A stretch of 57,354 nucleotides of DNA from Candidatus Gastranaerophilales bacterium (GTDB lineage: Bacteria; Cyanobacteriota; Vampirovibrionia; Gastranaerophilales; Gastranaerophilaceae), in NCBI GenBank assembly GCA_944324165.1, contig CALUVG010000014.1, positions 1 through 57,354 of the forward strand. The letters run 5' to 3'. A model generated the notes under the pieces. That model was not told where the DNA came from, did no database searches, and saw only the letters and a program-made list of their open reading frames with translations. Position 1 is the first letter of the stretch, and each line of letters starts with the position of its first letter. A program made the position numbers and the translations under genes. Below are positions 44,836 through 53,253 of the stretch, piece after piece.

Positions 44836-46160
44836 TATTTTGCTCCCGGAATTAAAGTAATAATATCTTTTATATTCATGCAATATTCATCGCTTGCCTC
44901 TTTGCATCTGTGATTTTCAAGAATAGACTTTGCAGCATTAACCATTGCCGGATATGCGGCTCTTAATAAATGGTTTGCATATATAACAACATTAATATTG
45001 TTTTCAATTAATTCTGACTCTGTTACTTGATTATATGAAGAAGGTACAACCACCAATGGCTTTCTGTTTGAAAATTGGTTATACAATCTTGCGAATTCTT
45101 TAATCTCATCAAAAGTTTTTTTACGTGAGTGAATCATAATACCATCAGCCCCCGCATCTAAATATATTTTTGCTCTTGCAATTGCATCATCCATTCCTTG
45201 TTCAAGAATTAAACTTTCTATTCTTGCTATTATCATAAAGTCTTGAGTTATTTGTGCCTGTTTGCCTGCTTTAATTTTTTCTGCAAAATCTTCAGGGTTG
45301 TCTTGTTGTTGAAAAACTTCTGTTCCAAATAACGAATTTTTCTTTAAGCCGACTTTATCTTCTATAATAATTGCACTTACACCAAGTCTTTCCAATGTTT
45401 TTACGGTAAAAACAAAGTGTTCTTGTGGTCCACCGTTATCTCCGTCATAAATAATTGGTTTTGTTGTTACTTCCAATATTTCATTCAGTGTACCCATACG
45501 AGATGTTGTGTCCAAATAACCGATATCAGGTTTCCCTTGAGCTGCTGATTGAGTTAAAGATGAAATCCAAATACCATCAAATTCGATTTTCTTCCCGTTT
45601 TCTTCGATTGAAGTATTTTCAACTATTAATCCGGATAATCCATTATGACTTTCGCAAATTGTAACTATATCTTTTGAATCAAGCAGCCTTCTTAATCTAT
45701 GACATCTTATTTCAGGGGTAGTTCCTATTTCTTTTAAAGCATTATTTAATTGTGTAGAGGAAATTCCTTCTGTATAAGGAATGTCTATTACTTTTCCACC
45801 CCATTGAGACATAATATCAACAATTCTTTGCCGCGTCTTAGCTTGAATACCGGTTTTCCAATCGTCACCGTGCAGAACATAATCCGGTTTTATTTTCAAT
45901 AGATTTGGGACATAATCAAGTGTTTCTTGCGGCACAACAGAAGTAACACCTTTTACATTTTCAACCACAATCCTTCTTTGTTCCCAGGACATATATGGAA
46001 GCCTTTTGTAGCTTGCTATTGCCTTATCTGTTAACAAGCCGACAATAAGCTCTCCACCACCACTTTTTTCTAATATTTTACGTCCTTCATTGATAATATT
46101 TAGATGTCCCGGATGTATTAAATCCGCACTCATACCTATATAAATTTTCTTCATAGTCAT
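44835..46160 (-). CDS. cytidylyltransferase / phosphoenolpyruvate mutase fusion
   Basis: The 441-residue protein starts with a nucleotidyltransferase domain (about 1-145) of the TagD type: HPGH at 16-19, YMSWEQRR, and [10 protein letters not shown] (131-140). Residues about 155-441 are PEP mutase, which makes the C-P bond; the diagnostic EDK.....NS motif is present as [10 protein letters not shown] (267-276), with IYDGDNGG and MIIARIESL. The mutase feeds the following decarboxylase; the cytidylyltransferase probably activates the finished phosphonate with CTP. GAGGG precedes ATG 46160. It starts 3 nt after the TagB/F-like gene. Confidence 0.92.
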   Translation of the reverse strand: MTMKKIYIGMSADLIHPGHLNIINEGRKILEKSGGGELIVGLLTDKAIASYKRLPYMSWEQRRIVVENVKGVTSVVPQETLDYVPNLLKIKPDYVLHGDDWKTGIQAKTRQRIVDIMSQWGGKVIDIPYTEGISSTQLNNALKEIGTTPEIRCHRLRRLLDSKDIVTICESHNGLSGLIVENTSIEENGKKIEFDGIWISSLTQSAAQGKPDIGYLDTTSRMGTLNEILEVTTKPIIYDGDNGGPQEHFVFTVKTLERLGVSAIIIEDKVGLKKNSLFGTEVFQQQDNPEDFAEKIKAGKQAQITQDFMIIARIESLILEQGMDDAIARAKIYLDAGADGIMIHSRKKTFDEIKEFARLYNQFSNRKPLVVVPSSYNQVTESELIENNINVVIYANHLLRAAYPAMVNAAKSILENHRCKEASDEYCMNIKDIITLIPGAK

Positions 46161-46163
46161 TTT

Positions 46164-47597
46164 TTAATCCCTCAATATATTTTCCAAATATGTAGTTATT
46201 GTTTTGCCCGCCTTACCGATATTTATAAAAATTTCTTGTTGCACATTTATTCTATCGTTCTTTAGCGGATCCTCTTTTTTGTTTATAATTAAGTCAAAAT
46301 ATCTACTTATATCATCTGTGTTGTGGCATAGATAGTATTTTTCCAAAATTTTTCTGGTGGAAGTAAAAAATCCATCAAAATACTGTTTTTGATTCCGTTC
46401 AGGATTAATCAAGTACATACACGGTGCATTTGTTGGCAGCCACTCAGCTATAAACGAACCGCAATCTGTAATTAGCAAACTGCTTTTTCTAAATAAATCA
46501 ATATATTCACCGTCATATACATATAATCCGTTCGGCAGAGAATCCCATTCATTTATATAATTTTGATATTCTTCTGTTGTCATGATATTTTTTTCAACAA
46601 CTTTTAAAATTAGAACGGGATGGGGTTTAAATACGAAATTAACATCCGGATTTGATTTCGCCAAATTTAAAAAATATTCATGGTAAAGATGAAATGTTGA
46701 TAAATTACATGGTTCCCAATCATTCATAATAGAGTGATGCGGGGCATATATTACAATCGGTTTCCCATTGTCAATTTTTTTATTGATTTTACACTCATTG
46801 ATAGACTTCTGGTATACATCCAGTTTAGGATACCCTGTCAAAATGCAATTTGTACCACAGTATTTTGAATATTTAACAAACTCTTTGTAATCCTCTTTAG
46901 AGGCAACAAAATTTTTCCAGCAAGAAGCTATTCTTCTATTATTATAATGGTAATTGTAATTATTTATTGTTGGAAAATAATATGATAAATAACATACTAA
47001 ATAATTTATATTTAAATAAATGTTATTTAATATTGTATCATGATAGTCGTCTAAATATGGCGCGGTCATAAATAAAATATCAATGTCGAATTTTTCAAGA
47101 GGGATTATAGATCTATCACTATCAAAACAATCGTATACATCGAAATTATTATTTTTAAAATATTGTAGAGCTTTAACATGATTTTTATATATTATATCAT
47201 TTTCACAAAAGCTGCCGTCTTTGTGGTCATATAATAGTATATATGGTTCAAATAAATCACTTTTTTCCATTTCTCTATAAACACTTGAAGCTGAAAATTT
47301 GGCAATATCATCTATCAAGAAACAAACGTTTATTTTTTTCCCTTCTCGGACCTTTCTTTTTAAATCAAGTTCTTTAATTTTATTTAATGCTGCAGAAAGC
47401 ATTAAACCATCCAACTGCTCATTAAAGTTATAATCATTTCTTATTTTTTCGCCATCTAAACGATTATATTCATATGACATAATATCAGGGACGACAGTCT
47501 TATATTTGTTCATTTTGTTAACAAAAGAATTTCTTACAGTTCCCTTTGTTATATAAGTTAGCGTTTTATATAGTTGATATTTTATCTTCTTTTTCAT
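46164..47597 (-). CDS. CDP-glycerol glycerophosphotransferase-like (TagB/TagF) protein
   Basis: The 477-residue protein resembles the teichoic-acid polymerase family: an N-terminal Rossmann part (KINVCFLIDDIAKFSASSVY), then PIVIYAPHHSIMNDW, NFVFKPHPVL and LITDCGSFIAEWLPTNAPCM, which line up with the donor-binding motifs of TagB/TagF. These enzymes transfer an alditol phosphate from a CDP donor. In this operon a CMP-phosphonate is the natural donor to propose, with transfer onto a glycan; that is inference. AAAGGAAA lies 8 nt before the ATG. It is probably peripheral to the inner membrane. Confidence 0.8.
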   Translation of the reverse strand: MKKKIKYQLYKTLTYITKGTVRNSFVNKMNKYKTVVPDIMSYEYNRLDGEKIRNDYNFNEQLDGLMLSAALNKIKELDLKRKVREGKKINVCFLIDDIAKFSASSVYREMEKSDLFEPYILLYDHKDGSFCENDIIYKNHVKALQYFKNNNFDVYDCFDSDRSIIPLEKFDIDILFMTAPYLDDYHDTILNNIYLNINYLVCYLSYYFPTINNYNYHYNNRRIASCWKNFVASKEDYKEFVKYSKYCGTNCILTGYPKLDVYQKSINECKINKKIDNGKPIVIYAPHHSIMNDWEPCNLSTFHLYHEYFLNLAKSNPDVNFVFKPHPVLILKVVEKNIMTTEEYQNYINEWDSLPNGLYVYDGEYIDLFRKSSLLITDCGSFIAEWLPTNAPCMYLINPERNQKQYFDGFFTSTRKILEKYYLCHNTDDISRYFDLIINKKEDPLKNDRINVQQEIFINIGKAGKTITTYLENILRD

Positions 47598-47620
47598 TGT
47601 TATTTCCTTTCAGTTCCTGC

Positions 47621-49774
47621 TCAAGTACAGTTACTTACATCCCCGGCAATTATTTTTCTTAAGTCATTAATAAATTTTTTAATATTGTGTGTTTCCCGGA
47701 TATATTCAATGGCGCGTTTTGCTTTGTCTTCATACAAAACATCATTTTGCATCAATTCTTGAATAGCAGGGATAAATAAATCTATCTTATCAAATCCATC
47801 ACCCAAAATTTCACCAACATATGCTCCAAATCTTGAAGGCAAATTTTCGTTATCTAAGCAACTTACTATTGCTGTTCCGTATTGTAATGCTTCAAGCCAG
47901 GAAATTGGTATACCTTCCCAAATAGAAGTATTTAGCAAAATTCTTGATTCTTTAATTAATTTTTCTTTCTCTTCACCCTCAAGGTGTCCTGTAAAGTGCA
48001 AGTTTTTAGGAGTATTTTCTAAATACGGCAGAAGGGGTTTTTTATTATTTTCTTTATCTCTAAAGAATTTACCCATTACAAAAAATTCATATTCAGGCAT
48101 TCTCTTTGCTACTTCACAAAATAACCAGGCTCTTTTTTGAGCTTCTAATCTTCCTAAGAAAATTACTTGTTTTTTCTTTTTAGAAATATCAAAGTTGTAA
48201 CTGTTATCTATTTCTATCGGGTTAGGAAGATATTGGATAGGTGTATCTATTGATAAATTATAAAGTATTTTTGCTAATGGATTAAGAGAATAGCCCTGAG
48301 ATATAAATTTAACTAAACCTTTTGAATTTAAATTATTAATTAGTTTGGGTATATTCTCATTTGTGACACAAGGATCCTTGATTAAAGAAACAGTTTGTCT
48401 TTTTTCTTCCCAAACCGAGGTCGGTCTCGGGTCCTGAATCCATAAAATTAACTTTTTATTATCTACTAACTTCATTATATTGTAAGATGGATAAGTCATT
48501 TCAATTGATAAAAATAGGTCATAATTCTGTTTTTTTAACCATTTTTTAGCAAGAACTGCAGGTCCCGGTAATCTATAAACTTTTATGCCATCTACAATTT
48601 GACACTCTGCATTTAATAATCCTTTTTTACGCTCTAAAAGCACATCAATTTGAATGTTCCCACAAGAAATATATTTTGTGATATAATTTCTTGCCAAAAA
48701 ACCGTATCCTCCAAAGGCTGTATTTGCGCCGCCAAAATATTCATCAATTAACAGCGCAACTTTTATTGTTTTTAGGTTTCGTTTTATATAATGTTTACAG
48801 CCCAAAAGAGTTAGAATTTTATATTCGCCATTGTTTTTAAGAGAAAATATTTGCTGTAAAATATTTTTTAAACAATACGATTTTATTTTTTTGTCTATTT
48901 TTTCTTTAACCTGTATATCATTTTTTTGGAAATACGGGGTTGATTTATAATAATCCCACCATTTGTTAATATAATTATAATTATATTTAAATTTTTTATC
49001 GTAATACCAGGGTTTTTCGGGTCCAACAAAATGATAAATATATGGGTTAAGTTCACCAAAACCTTTTAAACAATTCCATTTCGGATCGACATATTTAACA
49101 TTACCTTCCAATACTGCATTTAAAATATCTTGATCCTGAAACTCCAAAGGAGATTTTTCTTTAGCAAAAGACCATAATTTTTGTTCAATATTATCTTTTC
49201 TTATTTTATCTAAATTGAATAATAAAACTCCGGCATTAAAATAGTTATAATCTTTCATGCCTAAAACTGTTATAAAATATTGCAGATAAGACAAATTAGG
49301 GTATTGCGACGTATTATTTTTTTGATTTCTAATACAAGTCATCATAAAACTATCTTTAACTGCCGCGCAATAATAATCATCAATATTTTCCTTATACAGT
49401 AGAGATACATCTTTAAGTACAATGAGATCTGCATCTAAATAAAGAATCTTTTCATATTGTTTAAAAAGTCCGGGAATATAAAATCTAAAATACGTTTCAG
49501 GAGAAATATAAGTGTAATTTTCTCTTCTGGACATAAATTTTTCCAAGTTTGCATTACAGGCAATATCGCTCATATTAATAAATTCAATGGTGGCATTTTT
49601 CAATGAATTTACATAAGATCTAGAAATTTTTTGGTTATTTGCATCAATGTCTAAATGCATAACAAAAAAATTGTAATTATCATTGGGATTACTGCAATAC
49701 AAAATTGAATTTATTGTAGTTAATAACTGTTTTACATAACTATTATTTATTGCAAATACTATTGGTATATTCAT
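47621..49774 (-). CDS. bifunctional GT8-GT4 glycosyltransferase
   Basis: The 717-residue protein is a fusion. Residues about 1-300 are GT8: a nucleotide-sugar domain with the DxD motif in KILYLDADLIVLKDVS and a later YFNAGVLLFNLDKIR. Residues about 340-700 are GT-B fold, GT4-like: FGGANTAFGGYGFLARNYI, IFLGRLEAQKRAWLFCEVAK, NTSIWEGIPISWLEALQYGT with the conserved E..P.. donor loop. One protein would thus add two sugars in turn to the growing glycan. TACTCC-type sequence upstream corresponds to GGAGTA, a fair ribosome-binding site. It follows galE by about 15 nt. Confidence 0.88.
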   Translation of the reverse strand: MNIPIVFAINNSYVKQLLTTINSILYCSNPNDNYNFFVMHLDIDANNQKISRSYVNSLKNATIEFINMSDIACNANLEKFMSRRENYTYISPETYFRFYIPGLFKQYEKILYLDADLIVLKDVSLLYKENIDDYYCAAVKDSFMMTCIRNQKNNTSQYPNLSYLQYFITVLGMKDYNYFNAGVLLFNLDKIRKDNIEQKLWSFAKEKSPLEFQDQDILNAVLEGNVKYVDPKWNCLKGFGELNPYIYHFVGPEKPWYYDKKFKYNYNYINKWWDYYKSTPYFQKNDIQVKEKIDKKIKSYCLKNILQQIFSLKNNGEYKILTLLGCKHYIKRNLKTIKVALLIDEYFGGANTAFGGYGFLARNYITKYISCGNIQIDVLLERKKGLLNAECQIVDGIKVYRLPGPAVLAKKWLKKQNYDLFLSIEMTYPSYNIMKLVDNKKLILWIQDPRPTSVWEEKRQTVSLIKDPCVTNENIPKLINNLNSKGLVKFISQGYSLNPLAKILYNLSIDTPIQYLPNPIEIDNSYNFDISKKKKQVIFLGRLEAQKRAWLFCEVAKRMPEYEFFVMGKFFRDKENNKKPLLPYLENTPKNLHFTGHLEGEEKEKLIKESRILLNTSIWEGIPISWLEALQYGTAIVSCLDNENLPSRFGAYVGEILGDGFDKIDLFIPAIQELMQNDVLYEDKAKRAIEYIRETHNIKKFINDLRKIIAGDVSNCT

Positions 49775-49788
49775 ATTTACTCCTGTAC

Positions 49789-50781
49789 TTAATTATTAAT
49801 AAGATCTTTTATTTCCCACCTGTATGCGCTATTAATACTCATATTCAAACTTTTTTCAGGTTTCCATTTTAGAATATCTTTAGCTTTTGCATTATCAGCA
49901 ATAAGGCTTTTAGGATCACCTTCTCTTCTAGGCATTAGTTTAACCGGTATTTTTTTACCGGTTATGTCTTCACACATTTTAAATACTTCCTTGACGGTAT
50001 TACCATTATTTGTACCAAGATTAAAATAATCAGTTTTACCTCCATTATCTAAATATTTAAGAGCTAAAATGTGTGCATTAACTAAATCTTCAATATTTAT
50101 ATAATCTCTTACACAGGTGCCGTCTTTTGTATCATAATCATACCCATACAATTCAAAAGTTTTACCTCCTTCAAGAGTGGATTTTAAAATATTTGGAATT
50201 AAATGAGTTTCAGGCTCATGCCACTCGCCTATCCTGCTTTGATTATCGGCTCCCGCAACATTGAAATATCTTAATCTGACAGATTTCAATCCATAAGCTT
50301 TATCATAATCATCCATAATTTTTTCTATCATCAATTTTGTTTGCCCATAAGCATTGATTGGTTTTTGCGGATGAATTTCGTCAATTGGAATATAATTAGG
50401 TTCTCCATAGGTGGCTGCGGTTGAAGAAAATACAATTTTTTTAACTCTATATTCAATCATAGAATCTAATAGATTTAAAGTTCCTACGACATTATTTCTA
50501 TAATATTTTTTAGGATTTTTTACAGATTCGGCAACTTGAGAAAAAGCTGCAAAATGAAATATTGATTCAATATTTTCTTTTTCAAAAACTTTATCAATAC
50601 TGTTTTTATCTAATAAATCACCTTGATAAAAATTTAAATTACCGTATTTTTTTAAGGTTTCTATTGTTTCTATGTGTCCCGTAGAGAGATTATCAAATAT
50701 AACTATATTTTCTCCTTTTTCAAGAAGTGCCAAAGCTAAATGACTTCCTATATATCCTGCTCCACCCGTAATTAAAATCAA
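49789..50781 (-). CDS. galE: UDP-glucose 4-epimerase
   Basis: The 330-residue extended SDR enzyme interconverts UDP-glucose and UDP-galactose (or the N-acetyl forms). It has the NAD-binding ITGGAGYIGSHLALALLEKG, VFSSTAATYGEP and the catalytic YxxxK in YGQTKLMIEK, with RYFNVAGAD and the C-terminal REGDPKSLIADNAKAKDILK. The start is TTG 50781, with AAGGAG about 7 nt upstream; the TTG overlaps the stop of a 54-residue gene. It supplies a sugar donor for the operon's glycosyltransferases. Confidence 0.95.
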   Translation of the reverse strand: MILITGGAGYIGSHLALALLEKGENIVIFDNLSTGHIETIETLKKYGNLNFYQGDLLDKNSIDKVFEKENIESIFHFAAFSQVAESVKNPKKYYRNNVVGTLNLLDSMIEYRVKKIVFSSTAATYGEPNYIPIDEIHPQKPINAYGQTKLMIEKIMDDYDKAYGLKSVRLRYFNVAGADNQSRIGEWHEPETHLIPNILKSTLEGGKTFELYGYDYDTKDGTCVRDYINIEDLVNAHILALKYLDNGGKTDYFNLGTNNGNTVKEVFKMCEDITGKKIPVKLMPRREGDPKSLIADNAKAKDILKWKPEKSLNMSINSAYRWEIKDLINN

Positions 50782-50942
50782 TTTTTATCTCCTTTTTGTG
50801 TATCTTTTAATAACTCATTTAAAAATGAATTATAGAAAGGGTTTCTATGTAAATTTGGTTTTTGTTTTACGTTCAATAAAACTCCATTAACTAAGGCTAA
50901 AAATTTATAATTTGTACTTTCAAAACAATGTAAAAATCTCAT
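50778..50942 (-). CDS. small 54-residue protein between GT2 and galE
   Basis: This short frame (MRFLHCFESTNYKFLALVNG...) is in the right place to be a gene: AAGGAG lies 8 nt before its ATG, it starts 2 nt after the GT2 stop, and its TGA overlaps the TTG start of galE. It fills the whole gap between the two. I do not recognise the product, which ends in a charged tail (LLKDTQKGDKN). It may be a real small protein, or a translated linker that keeps galE translation coupled. Confidence 0.6.
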   Translation of the reverse strand: MRFLHCFESTNYKFLALVNGVLLNVKQKPNLHRNPFYNSFLNELLKDTQKGDKN

Positions 50943-50944
50943 AT

Positions 50945-51811
50945 TTATACACTCCTTCTTATCTCAATAAAAGGAATTATGTTAAACAAATATAATTTTT
51001 TAGTTGCCCTGTAGATTTTTTTCTTAATTATTGGAATTTTGAAAAATGTAATTTGTTCTTTATATAAAAGTTCATTTTTAATATTAGTGTTAATTGCATA
51101 TTTGATACATTTTTTTCTTATATATTCCGTGCCCAAAAGTTTATCAGCTCTTGATTTATCACTATCTTTTTTAATTAAGCTATCTTTTCTTTTCCAATAG
51201 TGATAGTTTGTGTTGGGGCAAACCACAAGAAAATCTGACTTTTCTAAAACATCAGGAGTAAAACACAAATCCTCATAAATCATTCCTGAAATAAATTTGA
51301 TGTTATTTGAAATAAGCATTTCTTTTTTATAGATTTTATTCCATACAAAATTATATTTTGGACTTTTAGCCAGAAGATATTTTTCTTTAATATCTTTTGC
51401 AAGTTCTACTTGTTTATAGTTAAAAAGCAGATTCTTTTTCTTTTCATTTTCTCTAACAATACCTGCACATGCTATATCCGCATTATTTTTAACCGCACAA
51501 TTGTATAATGTTTCATAAAAATTCTTATCAATATAATCATCCGAATCTATAAATGAAATATATTCACCGGTTGCTTGTGCTAAACCGATATTTCTTGAAT
51601 CTGAAAGTCCAATGTTTTTTGAGTTTAAAATAATTTTAAAATTAGGATAATTTTTATATTTTTCTAATATTGTTTTTGAGTTATCAGTTGAACAATCTTC
51701 AATACATATTATTTCAATATCATTCAATGTTTGATTAAGTATACTCTCAAGACATCTGTCCAAATATTTTTCGACATTATACACAGGAACAATAACTGAT
51801 ACTTTTATCAT
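50945..51811 (-). CDS. glycosyltransferase family 2
   Basis: The 288-residue enzyme has the GT-A fold: SVIVPVYNVEKYLDRCLESI, IEDCSTDNSKTILEKY, NIGLSDSRNIGLAQATGEYI and the metal-binding DxD in FIDSDDYIDKNFYE. It would add a sugar to the glycan from a nucleotide donor at the cytoplasmic face. No C-terminal membrane helix is seen. Its ATG overlaps the stop of the 61-residue gene upstream (ATGA), indicating coupled translation. Confidence 0.92.
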   Translation of the reverse strand: MIKVSVIVPVYNVEKYLDRCLESILNQTLNDIEIICIEDCSTDNSKTILEKYKNYPNFKIILNSKNIGLSDSRNIGLAQATGEYISFIDSDDYIDKNFYETLYNCAVKNNADIACAGIVRENEKKKNLLFNYKQVELAKDIKEKYLLAKSPKYNFVWNKIYKKEMLISNNIKFISGMIYEDLCFTPDVLEKSDFLVVCPNTNYHYWKRKDSLIKKDSDKSRADKLLGTEYIRKKCIKYAINTNIKNELLYKEQITFFKIPIIKKKIYRATKKLYLFNIIPFIEIRRSV

Positions 51812-51993
51812 TGCACCTCCTTTGGAATAAATGTTTTTAATAATGCTACATAAAATTTTGGACGGAGAAAAAATAATGGTCTGCCTTTAAAATACTCCGG
51901 CGTAGTTGATTTTAACATTTGTATTAATTCCTCGTCTTGTTTACGTTTACTACAATATTGTTTCCAATACCTTTGTTTTAAGTAATAACCCAT
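51808..51993 (-). CDS. 61-residue protein, first gene of glycan operon
   Basis: The short basic protein (MGYYLKQRYWKQYCSKRKQD, PLFFLRPKFYVALLKTFIPK) has AAAGG before its ATG and overlaps the GT2 gene by 4 nt. It is not a recognised family. Its length and Tyr/Lys/Arg content look like the C-terminal tail of a glycosyltransferase, so it may be the remnant of a larger gene or a true small leader protein. It is the first gene downstream of the inverted repeat. Confidence 0.6.
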   Translation of the reverse strand: MGYYLKQRYWKQYCSKRKQDEELIQMLKSTTPEYFKGRPLFFLRPKFYVALLKTFIPKEVQ

Positions 51994-52061
51994 ACACTAC
52001 CTTTACTTTAAAAATAAATCTTTATATAAATTTTAAAATTCCATCACTTCTATTTTTATTT

Positions 52062-52251
52062 CTTAACTTTATATCCATTTTGTTAAGATAATAAAAAAGC
52101 ACTATTTTAAAGGGTTTTAAACTTAAAATACCAAACAAAAACAGAAATTCTTAACATTTTTTAATAAATACAAGTTTCCATTTCCATTTATGGTATCCTA
52201 ATTTTAGGGAATAGCATAAATAATTCTTAACAAAATGGATATAAAGTTAAG
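52062..52251. repeat. 26-bp perfect inverted repeat, candidate invertible promoter segment
   Basis: The arm at 52062-52087 begins CTTAACTTTATATCC; the arm at 52226-52251 is its exact reverse complement over all 26 bp. They enclose 138 bp of A+T-rich DNA with no gene. Each arm is itself near-palindromic, CTTAAC at one end and GTTAAG at the other, as two recombinase-binding half-sites around a core. The left arm ends 69 bp before the glycan operon and the right arm lies 44 bp from the stop of a small tyrosine recombinase. A weak minus-strand promoter, TTGGTA (52134-52129) and TAAAAT (52109-52104) with a 19-bp spacer, may lie inside. Confidence 0.8.
52104..52134 (-). promoter_or_regulatory. weak candidate promoter inside inverted-repeat segment
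   Basis: On the minus strand, TTGGTA and TAAAAT are separated by 19 bp and point to the glycan operon. The spacing is long and the match is modest. It is the best candidate I found in this orientation. Confidence 0.3.
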
Positions 52252-52295
52252 ATGATAAGATATTCAGTTTATCATTGAACATAGAGGATTTGAGA

Positions 52296-52838
52296 CTACA
52301 AAATAAAATTGTTATAACTTTCGTCAATTTGATCCTGTTCAATGCCGATATACCTTAGAGTTATATTAGGGGTTGAATGATTAAAGATTTTTTGCAGCAT
52401 GGCTACATCTTTAAATTTTTTGTAATGGTGATAACCGAATGTTTTTCTCATGGTATGCGTGCCGATTTTTTCTTGTAAACCAACGGCTTGACCTGCTGTT
52501 TTTATAATATAATATGCCCCAAACCTATCAAGCCGATTTTTAAATATAGAAACGAATAAGGCCTCATCAGAATGTTTACCTTTTATAAACTCTTCTATCA
52601 TTGGCTTTAATTTTGAATTAATGGGAAATTTTTTAAATTTTCCTGTTTTCTTTTCAATAATCTGAATATGGCTTTTGTTACGCACATCACCGACATTAAG
52701 GGCTACTATGTCTGAAATTCTTAATCCGCAATTTGTACCGATAGTAAATAATAACAGATCTCTCGGACTATGTTTTGCAAAATACTTTTCTAATTTTTTG
52801 ATACTTTCAATTTTTCTGATTGGTTCTACTGTTGTCAT
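52296..52838 (-). CDS. small tyrosine recombinase, FimB/FimE-sized
   Basis: The 180-residue protein is essentially a bare catalytic domain, like FimB and FimE (about 200 residues), which invert a promoter in Escherichia coli. All catalytic residues are visible: R40 in GLRISDIVAL, K63/K64 in IIEKKTGK, H128 and R131 in HTMRKTF, H154 in FNHSTPN and the nucleophile Y163 in LRYIG. It lacks the N-terminal arm domain of phage integrases. I chose ATG 52838 with AAGGAGA close upstream; the frame also runs to 52904. It is transcribed towards the inverted repeat. No excisionase or phage gene is nearby. Confidence 0.88.
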   Translation of the reverse strand: MTTVEPIRKIESIKKLEKYFAKHSPRDLLLFTIGTNCGLRISDIVALNVGDVRNKSHIQIIEKKTGKFKKFPINSKLKPMIEEFIKGKHSDEALFVSIFKNRLDRFGAYYIIKTAGQAVGLQEKIGTHTMRKTFGYHHYKKFKDVAMLQKIFNHSTPNITLRYIGIEQDQIDESYNNFIL

Positions 52839-52988
52839 AAACTCTCCTTTTCTAATTCCATAAGAACTATCCTTTGAATGGCAAAGCCTGTTCAAAAACT
52901 TCAATCAAATAATTATTATGGAAAAACGCCAACTTAAAGTTATCAGGGCAACAAACCGAACATTAAAGTATATACGTAAACTACAAAT

Positions 52989-53019
52989 AAAAAGAGATAG
53001 ACGTTTTCTATCTCTTTTT
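52989..53019 (-). terminator. terminator of tRNA-Arg
   Basis: AAAAAGAGATAG (52989-53000) and CTATCTCTTTTT (53008-53019) form a 12-bp perfect stem directly behind the tRNA 3' end on the minus strand. Confidence 0.8.
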
Positions 53020-53021
53020 AT

Positions 53022-53095
53022 TACGCGTGGAGGGATTCGAACCCCCGACCTTTTGGTTCGTAGCCAAACACTCTATCCAACTGAGCTACACACGC
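53022..53095 (-). tRNA. tRNA-Arg (anticodon ACG)
   Basis: On the minus strand GCGTGTG begins the acceptor stem, followed by TAGCTCAG (D arm), anticodon stem-loop TTTGG-CTACGAA-CCAAA with anticodon ACG at 34-36, and the T arm GGGGG-TTCGAAT-CCCTC. The length is 74 nt and CCA is not encoded. The first acceptor pair is G-T. The ACG anticodon is normally edited to ICG to read CGU, CGC and CGA. An open frame on the other strand here (RGGIRTPDLLV) is the usual tRNA artefact. Confidence 0.95.
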
Positions 53096-53225
53096 TTATT
53101 AAATTGTCTTTTCATCTATTATACTATCTAATAAAGATTTTTTTTCAAGTCTTTTTTATTTTTTTTATTTGTTTTCTAAAATATAAATTTCATCGTTACA
53201 ATTTGTACACAAAATAAAATCGTTA

Positions 53226-53231
53226 TATAAT
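53226..53231 (+). promoter_or_regulatory. -10 box of amidase gene
   Basis: TATAAT at 53226-53231 places transcription start near 53238, leaving room for AGGA (53241-53244) before ATG 53254. A second TATAAT overlaps an upstream ATG and argues against that start. Confidence 0.5.
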
Positions 53232-53253
53232 TATAATGACAGGATTATTATAT

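Noticed and set aside
52296-52838. Prophage or integrative element integrase at tRNA-Arg
   Set aside because: The protein lacks the arm-binding domain, no phage or transfer genes are present, and no copy of the tRNA 3' end was found elsewhere. The invertible-switch reading fits better.
52918-53217. 99-codon open frame with RGGIRTPDLLVRSQTLYPTELH
   Set aside because: This is the well-known translation of the complement of a tRNA gene; the tRNA-Arg is on the other strand.
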